Assembly (NCBI GenBank): GCA_023437305.1
Contig: JAEZGN010000021.1
Span: 248,001-312,000 of the forward strand
Source of the DNA: Bacteroidota bacterium
GTDB taxonomy: Bacteria > Bacteroidota > Bacteroidia > Bacteroidales > Dysgonomonadaceae
DNA: 64,000 nucleotides
Direction: 5' to 3'
The notes beneath the pieces are model-generated. The model was not told the origin of the DNA and searched no databases. It saw nothing but the letters and a program-made list of their open reading frames with translations. The translations under genes and the position numbers were made by a program. Positions 1 through 7,313 of this stretch are shown here, piece by piece. How positions within the stretch are numbered: position 1 is the first letter of the stretch; every line of letters begins with the position of its first letter.

Positions 1-124
1 TATCGGTCAATTCAAAATCGCTTTTTACATAATTAGTAGCTATCCCTACAAGGTCTACGAATCCCATCGTAAAGAAGGCCAGCATAACTGGAATTATTTT
101 AGGAACAAAACTCTCTTTTTGCAT
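1..124 (-). CDS. MFS sugar permease, N-terminal part (cut by window edge)
   Basis: Reading leftward from the ATG at 124-122, the frame is open to the window edge and gives 41 residues. They start with a short polar stretch and run into a first membrane helix with the pattern MLAFFTMGFVDLVGIATNYV, followed by an acidic FELTD. This is the usual beginning of Bacteroidetes FucP-like major facilitator sugar permeases, which import a monosaccharide or disaccharide across the inner membrane. It follows the GH32-like gene by 31 bases on the same strand, so it is probably the last visible gene of a sugar operon. The substrate cannot be told from this fragment. The family call is from the first helix only. 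Confidence 0.7.
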   Translation of the reverse strand, partial: MQKESFVPKIIPVMLAFFTMGFVDLVGIATNYVKSDFELTD

Positions 125-155
125 AATATTGGCAATAATTTATAAGTTTTTACTT

Positions 156-2210
156 TTATAACAAAGGTGCTAAATTAACATTTTTCACCTGTACTCCTTG
201 TGATTTAAACATAAGTTTCTTTACTAACAAATCAGGACGATAAGTTACCATAGTGCGCTGTCCGGCTATTTCAGAATCGATAAGCACACCTCCCAATTTA
301 TCCGTATATTTAACAACCATACGAACAGTGAAGGGTTTGTCAACTCCTATAAGTTTTTCGATCGCGTAATTTCTTGCCTCCTGGGGTTGTCCGCCTTGTC
401 GTATACTTTTTTCGGAAGCAGCATAATCGCCAAATGAGGCATTTCCGTATTGGGCAACTAAATCATCCAAGCGCAACTGAAATTCACAGCCTTTATCAGT
501 GCCTTCTGCCGGTAGGAAAGAAACAGCAAATTTGCCATTTTTATCATTTGTTGGAACTACATCAAATGAAAGCATAAACGACCGGGAAGCAACATCTCTA
601 AATTCAGTTCCATCTAACTGTTTCATAATTGTTTTAGTTGTACCCGTGTCTGGAATTAATTCTTTCATCCATTTTGTACCTATACGCCCGTCAGGGTATT
701 GTATCATTTCATGAATCAACAGAGGTCCACCCCAACCACGTATAGGCAACCAACCCGACATAATAAAACGCCCATCAGTAATTTCCGTAATAGCCGGTAC
801 GTTAAATCCATTATAGAAATCTTCTCCTTGCTGTACTACACTTTTGTATTCGGTATTAGCGCCCCCGATAGGCTTCGACCACAGATCAATAAAACCACCA
901 ATGATATAGTCGAATTTACCCCAACGAAAATGAAATGTGCAATCTCCGCCCGGAGGGAAGTTCTCATTAACGCAATACCAACCCCCATCTAATGAATCAG
1001 ATTGCCACAACCCTTTGGATCGGAAGCTAGCTATCATTGTTAACTTTCCGTCTACATCGGTATATATCGTTGGATTTTCACTATAGTGTATTATTTTCTT
1101 GCTTTTTTTGAAGTTAGAAATACCATCCTGACTGACAGAATAAGTCGCTCCTGAAGGAACAGTCGGAAAAGAATTGTAATCGAACTGCCCTGTTTTTCCA
1201 TAATTATCATAGTATACCCTTAAGGCAGGATACATTGTTTTCTCGTCCGGATAAATCCTAGATGTATGCAGCCCATATGAAACACAAAGCTTGTTATTCC
1301 ACACAAATGGAGTTCCTGTACCGAATGTTTCCCACTGTTCTTCGATAGGAGTCGCAGCCTCATGTTCAGTCCAAGTTTTGAAATCTGTTGTAGACAGGTG
1401 TTCAAAATAATGTCCTCCAACCCCAAATTTGCTTGAATGGTGGCGCCTATCGTATAAATAAAATACGTGGAAACGCCCTTGATAAAATAAGGTTGCCACA
1501 TCCCCTACCCATGAGTTATGCCCAACCGGAGTCCAATATTGAACCTGAGGCCTTTCTAAACACTTCTTAGATAAGTCTCGTGTTGGTTCTAGTTTTGGCA
1601 TAAATATTTCTGCGCTACTAACGTATTGAGGATTGGCAGACAATGCAGTTTTAGAATTCCACTTAGGGTAACCTATCGGAAAATCATTATCTACCAATTC
1701 TCCATCTATATACATTGTCCATTGAGCTCCGGTAAAATTTAAAACAACCTCATGTTTCCCATAGCTGTTTTTTAGCATAGCAAGAGGATAGCCAATTACC
1801 ATATTTCTACCTTCTGCTCCCGGTTCTGAACGGAATAGTTTGAGACTTGCTTCGAGTACCGGAACTGAGCCGTCTGCCATTTTATAAGCAGGATAATTCT
1901 GTCTGTCTCGTACTTCAGGGCTTGTACGACGCAAATATACCGAGAGTACTTCGGGTATTTCCAGTATATTTTGCTGTCCTTCTGCCTTCTTAAGGTCTAC
2001 AGTAAATCTAAGAGTAAATCCCTGCGTAGGATCATTTGTTGTAAACTCTCCATTGCTGACTCCCTCTACCATTCTTCCTCGAGCCGGAATTGTAAAGTCA
2101 AACTTCCACCAGTGGCTTTGCAGGTTTATTTTTGCAGCATCCTGTGCAGATATATTAGAAGTGAAAAATATTGATAAAAAGAAAATGGTTATTGTATATA
2201 ACTTATTCAT
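156..2210 (-). CDS. Exported degenerate GH32-like beta-propeller protein
   Basis: 684 residues with a signal peptide (about 1-22, ending ISAQ). A beta-sandwich-like N-terminal part (about 25-215) is followed by a five-bladed-propeller-type region (about 225-530) with GH32/GH43 hallmarks such as GRFHVFYLYDR and STTDFKTWTEH, then a C-terminal sandwich (about 545-684). GH32 enzymes cleave fructans or sucrose with three carboxylates, in the motifs near NDPN, FRDP and EC. Here the first is VGDVATLF, the FRDP position reads NPTIY and the EC position reads GGDCTF, so the classical catalytic set is not intact. It may act on another sugar or only bind. It starts six bases after the stop of the frameshifted GH32 gene upstream and precedes the MFS permease, so the three form one operon. 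I am sure of the fold type, not of the activity. Confidence 0.65.
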   Translation of the reverse strand: MNKLYTITIFFLSIFFTSNISAQDAAKINLQSHWWKFDFTIPARGRMVEGVSNGEFTTNDPTQGFTLRFTVDLKKAEGQQNILEIPEVLSVYLRRTSPEVRDRQNYPAYKMADGSVPVLEASLKLFRSEPGAEGRNMVIGYPLAMLKNSYGKHEVVLNFTGAQWTMYIDGELVDNDFPIGYPKWNSKTALSANPQYVSSAEIFMPKLEPTRDLSKKCLERPQVQYWTPVGHNSWVGDVATLFYQGRFHVFYLYDRRHHSSKFGVGGHYFEHLSTTDFKTWTEHEAATPIEEQWETFGTGTPFVWNNKLCVSYGLHTSRIYPDEKTMYPALRVYYDNYGKTGQFDYNSFPTVPSGATYSVSQDGISNFKKSKKIIHYSENPTIYTDVDGKLTMIASFRSKGLWQSDSLDGGWYCVNENFPPGGDCTFHFRWGKFDYIIGGFIDLWSKPIGGANTEYKSVVQQGEDFYNGFNVPAITEITDGRFIMSGWLPIRGWGGPLLIHEMIQYPDGRIGTKWMKELIPDTGTTKTIMKQLDGTEFRDVASRSFMLSFDVVPTNDKNGKFAVSFLPAEGTDKGCEFQLRLDDLVAQYGNASFGDYAASEKSIRQGGQPQEARNYAIEKLIGVDKPFTVRMVVKYTDKLGGVLIDSEIAGQRTMVTYRPDLLVKKLMFKSQGVQVKNVNLAPLL

Positions 2211-2216
2211 GATCTA

Positions 2217-3694
2217 CTAATCTATTTTATATAATTTAATATCCTTAATTTTTGCCGTCCCATTTTTTACAAAGAAAAACAGATTTTCTCCTTTTTGTTC
2301 TCCCAAGCGATTTATAATGCATCGCTCATTATTGATATAAACATCTATTATATCATCCATCGCTGTAATATTTAGTTTAATATTATCTCTTAAACCTTCT
2401 ACGCCTTCGATTCTAGATTCGTGTAAAGAGATTGTCTGTTTGTTTGGATTTAGTGTCAATTTATATCCATTTTTGTGTTTATCGGTGGCACGCATAAATA
2501 AACCCAACTCATCATAATTTCCCTGTGGCTGCACTGTCATTGTAATACGGTATTGGCGAGGCAAGTCTTTCATAGAAGCCATACTTATACCATTAGGGGC
2601 GATAATTTCTAAAATATTATTTTTGTATGTCCCGTTGTTATCCGAGATATTAGGAATACTAATACCAGGAGTAGCAACAGGCGACATAGGCGGAGCCACT
2701 TCTGGCAAATACCCTACCGTAAGTGTTCCATCTTTCTTTTGGAATAACTCGCGTAAAAGGATACAGCCTCCCCAAATCTGTCCTTCAGAGTCCAGATTGT
2801 TTTTCTTAACATTCGTATAGAACGCCACGATGCGGCGACCGTTAAGTTCTGCTGTTTTAGCTACATTTGCCCACTTGTCTACCATAGGTTGAGTAGTAGG
2901 ATATTCCCATGGACCGAACGGATTTTTTGATTTTACATAATAGGTATCACCATGCAAGCTATATAACAGATAATACCAATCGTTCCATTTGAAATAATCG
3001 GGACACTCGGGTGTACCATTTTGTCCTTTTAAGGGAGATTGTGCTTCTTCCCAATTTTTTAAATCCTTAGATGTGAGATGTACTAAATATCCGCCTTGCC
3101 CTCCAATACTCGGGTCTTTTTCATATCCGGATATAAAAAGATGAAACACTCCGTCTTTATCTTTGAACGCACGGGGATCTCTGAAGTCGCGGCTAACACA
3201 TTCCTTTGGAGCATAGTAAAAAGGATTAGGCTGTTGTTTTTTGAAGCTTAAACCATCATCAGTACTCATCGCATAGCTTAATTGCTCATGTACGCCTTTT
3301 TCGTCTTTAACACGGGTAGAATAAAAGCATAGAATTTATTCTCATCGGCTATAACCGAACCTGTACAGATGGATTTCTCCCATTCTTCGTCTATTCCCAG
3401 TGCTACCGGATAATGCTTCCAATTGATAAGATCTGTTGTTGTACTCAAAGCCCATTGATGACCACCTAGACCTCCAAGCCCGGAATGGTTTCCTTCATCG
3501 AGAAGCCAATAAAGATAGAGCGTGCCATTATGGGAAAAAGGCATGCAATCTCCTGAAAATAAGTGTGACTCGACAGGTTTGAAATACTGGAGATGAGTTG
3601 TCCTCTGAAGGGCCGGGTTATAGTCTTTGGCTACTTGTGCATTTAGCATAAAATTAGAAATACACAGAAAAGTAATGAATAAGATATGTCTCAT
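2217..3694 (-). pseudogene. GH32 glycoside hydrolase, broken by a one-base frameshift
   Basis: Two adjoining frames make one GH32-type protein of about 490 residues. The first part (3694 to about 3325) has a signal peptide and SGDCMPFSHNGTLYLYW. The second carries the FRDP motif (SRDFRDPRAF) and the acid/base motif (GTPECPDYF), then a C-terminal sandwich domain. At about 3325-3331 the gene reads GCTTTTATTC on the minus strand. One extra T would continue the first frame as FYAFYSTRVKDEKGVHEQL straight into the second, so a single T has been lost from a run. The three catalytic regions are otherwise conserved, unlike the next gene downstream. GH32 enzymes hydrolyse fructosyl linkages, and this one would be exported. 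The break may be a real recent mutation or a homopolymer sequencing error. No other stop interrupts either half. Confidence 0.75.
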
Positions 3695-3800
3695 TGTATG
3701 TTATTTAATTTTTTGATTTTATCAATTTTAAGGATAAATACTTTCAAATAATGCAAAGGATGTCCAATTAATAAAAACCGGACATCTTTTAATAAAGGTG

Positions 3801-4024
3801 TTAATCAATTTTTATCTCTCTTAAAAAATACCCTTTTATATTTCTTCTGATAGGAGCTATCTCTGGATTACTCTTATCTGTATATGAATAGTCTAGAAAA
3901 TATTTAAATACTCTTGTTTTTTTATTTGTGTCAGTAATTTGAATAACATTCCTTTCATGGTCGCTCTCATTGTTTGACGTAGCAAAGTTGAGCTCTATAT
4001 CGGGGTTATTGGCATAAAATGGTT
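3801..4024 (-). pseudogene. Orphan C-terminal fragment of an unknown protein
   Basis: From about 4024 to the stop at 3803-3801 a minus-strand frame without a start reads WEPFYANNPDIELNF and continues for about 74 residues, ending in KGYFLREIKID. Codon use and composition look like real protein. The frame is closed by a stop just upstream, next to the end of the truncated IPT gene. It seems to be the 3' end of a second gene fused by deletion to the first. I do not recognise the family. The rest of 3695-3800 holds no gene. Confidence 0.45.
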
Positions 4025-4029
4025 CCCAA

Positions 4030-4530
4030 CTACATGTCGACAGTTAAGGTTCGAGGTATTACAAGCAAGGCATCGTTGAGCGTACCGTTTACCACTTCGC
4101 TATTACCGTCATTTTTGGTACGTCCACACAGAGTAAATACAACTTGCGAAAATTCATATTCGAAGTTATTGGGGAACGTGTAGGTTTGCTTTGCTTCATC
4201 TTTACCTATAGCAACGGTTACCGATCTCACATCTGCTCTTCTCGACATAACAGCATAAATAACGGTTTCATTAACCCCTATCATAGCGGCATTTTTGCCA
4301 TTAACTGAGACCTTAACCAATGACGTATCAACACCAAAGTTAGAACCTCTAATAATTAAGTGCGTATCGACTCCTCCGCTCTCGGAGAAAAAATCATCGC
4401 AGATAATTGGCAGCTTAGGATCATAAGACAAAGCCGATCTTTTGTCAACTTTACAATTAACAAAAAATATTGGTATCAGAATAATAAGAAAAACACCAAT
4501 TCTGAAAAATAAACCTGGTCTCTTTTTCAT
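4030..4530 (-). pseudogene. IPT/TIG-NHL lipoprotein, truncated after the IPT domain
   Basis: The likely start is the ATG at 4530 (MKKRPGLFF), not the upstream in-frame one, because it opens a signal peptide followed by a lipobox-like FFVNC. An IPT/TIG immunoglobulin-like domain follows (SGGVDTHLIIRGSNFG, about residues 45-125). The sequence then enters the first NHL-type repeat (LCGRTKNDGNSEVVNGTL, then IPRTLTVDM) and stops. Bacteroidetes members of this IPT-NHL family usually run to 400 residues or more, so about two thirds is missing. Family members are outer-membrane lipoproteins often found beside SusC/SusD genes, but none is here. The unrelated fragment right after the stop points to a deletion. 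Confidence 0.65.
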
Positions 4531-4665
4531 GTAATCAAATTTTAGGATTAAGTAAAGGTCACAACCAGATAAATTTATTAGGTTAAAGACAATCGCACTT
4601 AACAATATGGCTTTAAACTATTTTCAGAAACTTATGATACTATTAGCAATTACAATATCGCCCAC

Positions 4666-4809
4666 AAATGTAATTATTTTTTTTAATATTGAAATTAAAT
4701 GTAACATATTTAATATATTAATTTTACATATAAATGTCATTTGTTTACATTCCAAATATTTATAAAATTTATCTGCAGAGTTGAAAATGTAAAAATATTA
4801 TTTACATTT
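4666..4809. promoter_or_regulatory. Array of AAATGTAA half-sites, probable GntR operator region
   Basis: The stretch between the IPT remnant and the GntR gene carries AAATGTAA at 4666-4673, 4697-4704 and 4785-4792, near-matches at 4732-4739 and 4744-4751, and the inverted copy TTACATTT at 4802-4809. The last pair forms an inverted repeat with a 9-base spacer (4785-4809) that sits directly upstream of the GntR promoter. The pattern is what a dimeric GntR-family repressor would bind. That this regulator is the binder is inference from position. The region is very AT-rich, which weakens the case for the single outlying copies. Confidence 0.5.
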
Positions 4810-4820
4810 AAAGATCACTC

Positions 4821-4852
4821 TTTACTATTTGAAGAAATAATTAGTAGCTTTG
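4821..4852 (+). promoter_or_regulatory. Bacteroidetes-type promoter of the GntR gene
   Basis: A perfect -7 box TAGCTTTG (TAnnTTTG) lies at 4845-4852 with a TTTA -33 element at 4821-4824, spacer 20. Transcription would start near 4859, so the in-frame TTG at 4850 cannot be the start codon and the ATG at 4874 is chosen. Confidence 0.65.
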
Positions 4853-4873
4853 CGACATACTAAAAAAGGTAAT

Positions 4874-5971
4874 ATGAGTCAAAAGTGGAGTTATAAGAAA
4901 ATATATGACAAACTAAAAAACGAGATAATCAATAGCGTTTATCCGTTCGAATCTTATTTGCCTAGTGAATCCATGTTGGCAGAACAATACTCAGTCTCGC
5001 GCCCAACAATAGCGAAGGTTTACAATACTTTGCAAGACGAAGGTTTTGTTGTTAAAAGACCGGGAATGGGCACAACTGTTATTTATAAAACCCAAAAAGA
5101 AAAAAAAACCTTTGGTTTATTATTACCAGGTGCGGGTGAGTCCGAAATATTTTCGATTATAAATGAACGATTCCTTGATCAGTCAAAAAGAGGTTTATTT
5201 GACTGCTTATGGGAAGGCACAACAACGAGTAATGCAGAACTGAGAAGGTCTCTAATAGAAAAATATGTTTCAGAATATATCTCACAACATGTTGATGGAA
5301 TATTTTTTGCCCCTCTGGAGAGAATCAAAGATGCAGATAAGCTTAATCAGGAGATATGCAGAAAGATAGAGGATGCGGGTATCCCATTAGTGCTGATAGA
5401 TAGAGATATATTGGAATTTCCACTAAGAAGCCGGTTCGACTTAGTTTGCCTCGACAACTTCCACGCCGGATATTATATGACCGAACATCTAATAAAAGCA
5501 GGATGTGAAAAGATTTACTTCTTCGTCAGACCTGATTCTGCAAACTCGGTAAAAATGCGTTTCTATGGAGTTTCTGCGGCTATGCAAAACAGTAATCTCT
5601 CAATTGATAGCACGAATGCTATCGCCGGAAACCCTGATGATCTGGATTTGATAAAATCAATAAAAATAGTTCCCCGCAAAACAGGTATTATCTGTGCTAA
5701 CGATTCTACTGCAGCCGTATTGATGTCATCGCTAGACAGCATAGGCATAAAAATAGGATCTGATATTCTCGTTGCAGGATACGACGACATGAAGTATGCC
5801 GATCACCTCAAATATCCTCTTACTTCGTTTCGACAACCTTGTACTTACATCACGGATGTAGCAATAGACCTGATGTTTCGCCGAATTCAAAACCCGAATT
5901 CAAAGCCTTTGCTTGTTAATCTGGAAGGCACATTAATCCAAAGGGATTCTAGTAGATTTTCTGAAAATTAA
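4874..5971 (+). CDS. GntR-family regulator with LacI-type sugar-binding domain
   Basis: About 365 residues. An N-terminal winged helix-turn-helix (about 5-75) has the GntR pattern LPSESMLAEQYSVSRPTIAK and RPGMGTTV. It is followed by a periplasmic-binding-protein-like effector domain (about 85-360) with LVCLDNFHAGYYMTEHLI, GIICANDSTA and VAGYDDMKYA as in LacI/AraR proteins. Such regulators release DNA when they bind a sugar. The gene diverges from the GH32/permease operon, so it probably controls sugar use there and itself, through the AAATGTAA sites upstream. Domain assignments are secure; target and effector are inferred. Confidence 0.85.
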   Translation: MSQKWSYKKIYDKLKNEIINSVYPFESYLPSESMLAEQYSVSRPTIAKVYNTLQDEGFVVKRPGMGTTVIYKTQKEKKTFGLLLPGAGESEIFSIINERFLDQSKRGLFDCLWEGTTTSNAELRRSLIEKYVSEYISQHVDGIFFAPLERIKDADKLNQEICRKIEDAGIPLVLIDRDILEFPLRSRFDLVCLDNFHAGYYMTEHLIKAGCEKIYFFVRPDSANSVKMRFYGVSAAMQNSNLSIDSTNAIAGNPDDLDLIKSIKIVPRKTGIICANDSTAAVLMSSLDSIGIKIGSDILVAGYDDMKYADHLKYPLTSFRQPCTYITDVAIDLMFRRIQNPNSKPLLVNLEGTLIQRDSSRFSEN

Positions 5972-6680
5972 TCACTATTATAGAAGCGTTTAGAGGGAGT
6001 TAGCGATTTTCTTCGTCTTAGAAAGGTGACGAAAGTAACACTTATTTAATTGTTTTTATTTGTTACCCTTTCTCATAAAAACCAACTCATATGTAGATAA
6101 ATAACCCTGCTGACTGTTATATTAGCAAGATTATTTATTATAACGGATTGTAAATCCTTTACCCTGCAAGCCTTCAGATTACAAATCTGAAAGGACGAGA
6201 TAAAGTTACCAATTTAGACGGATTGTATATAAAAAAACGCTATTCTTTTCCCTGCCATGCAGGGCAACCGGGGGCTTTTACTTTTCTGCTGCCTGTGCGG
6301 AGCTCATATAATTTTTAGAAATTTCAGGGAGGGGCTTATTGTATATTTTATGTTTTTATACCCTCCCCTAAACACCTCTAAAAGAGAAGAAAAGAAAGAT
6401 TATTAATAAAAACAGAGAAAAAGAGCTTAACACTTTTATTAGTAGTGTATTACTGTGCAAATTTGAGATTATTAATAACTTTTTTGAAAATGATATATTT
6501 TCTGTTTTTTTCGTAATGCAAGATGTGTTTTTGTGTACACAGAAAACGCTTTTGCGAAGTCATATAAAATAATCGCCCCCGCCAATATATTTGAGCGGGG
6601 GCAATTTAATCATGGTGGATTACTAATCTCTTTTCATCCTTTAGCTAATTGGAAACTTGCAATAAAAAGGAAAAATTTTA
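5972..6680. other. Intergenic stretch without a gene; short palindromes
   Basis: I see no supported coding sequence here. The left part holds small imperfect palindromes, including TCAGATT/AATCTGA around a three-base loop at about 6175-6191 next to GGATTGTAAATCC at about 6144-6156. They resemble REP-like intergenic repeats of Bacteroidetes. A GC-richer patch lies at 6250-6310. The right end holds the toxin operon terminator. Confidence 0.5.
6575..6602 (-). terminator. Strong GC-rich hairpin downstream of the toxin operon
   Basis: GCCCCCGC at 6575-6582 pairs perfectly with GCGGGGGC at 6595-6602 around a 12-base loop. On the minus strand it is followed by an AT-rich tract. It lies 79 bases past the stop of the lipoprotein gene, so it fits as the operon terminator. 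The U-tract is imperfect. Confidence 0.7.
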
Positions 6681-7313
6681 TTAGGGAAATATTGTTTCTT
6701 TAAATCTTGCATAATCGTGACATATTTTTTCATCTAAAAAAACAGATTTACTTTTAATTAATTTTATTTCTCTATCAGTAATATTATAAAAGTGTATCAT
6801 AGTTTTTCCGTCAGGATTAATTTGATTGGATCCGATCAAAACACCTGTTTTTACATCAAAATAAAACCAATTAATGCTTGTTGGTATTAAATAATTATCA
6901 TTATTATATTTCAGATATTTTTCTTCTTTTAAATTGACAATAATTAAATTCATTCTGTTATTAACTTCATTGACTGGAATTAGTAATATGTTATTATCAT
7001 AAATGTAATAATTACGAATTATAGTATCATCACTTATTATTAACCCTTTAACAGGTAGAACTTGTTCATTGTAATTATAAGGAACCTTTGTTATGATATT
7101 TTCTTTTTTATAAACATAAATAGCTTTATTTATATATTTTACATCTGTGAAAAATAAACTATCCGAAGAATCACTCTTAAAAGAATTTTCTTCCATTAAA
7201 AGACGTATATCCTTAGTCTGTATTTCTTCAATTTTATTATGAGATTGACCTAAACATGATAATAAAAAGTAAAGAAGAAACAGTAATATTATATGTACTC
7301 TAATTAATTTCAT
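6681..7313 (-). CDS. Lipoprotein, putative immunity protein of the RHS toxin
   Basis: 210 residues with a signal peptide ending in the lipobox LLSC (Cys at about residue 20), so it should be lipid-anchored and face the periplasm or the surface. The rest is Lys/Asn/Ile-rich with predicted beta strands and matches no family I know. Its start codon lies 14 bases inside the 3' end of the RHS gene (overlap 7300-7313), which implies translational coupling. A small gene directly after an RHS toxin is the standard place for its cognate immunity gene. The lipoprotein signal fits a toxin that attacks peptidoglycan in the periplasm. Base composition is very AT-rich, like the toxin domain and unlike the RHS core. 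The immunity role is inferred from position, not from homology. Confidence 0.6.
   Translation of the reverse strand: MKLIRVHIILLFLLYFLLSCLGQSHNKIEEIQTKDIRLLMEENSFKSDSSDSLFFTDVKYINKAIYVYKKENIITKVPYNYNEQVLPVKGLIISDDTIIRNYYIYDNNILLIPVNEVNNRMNLIIVNLKEEKYLKYNNDNYLIPTSINWFYFDVKTGVLIGSNQINPDGKTMIHFYNITDREIKLIKSKSVFLDEKICHDYARFKETIFP

Noticed and set aside
6250..6310. GC-rich patch that could be a tRNA or small RNA gene
   Set aside because: No cloverleaf, anticodon arm or conserved TTC loop can be drawn, and no clear promoter precedes it.
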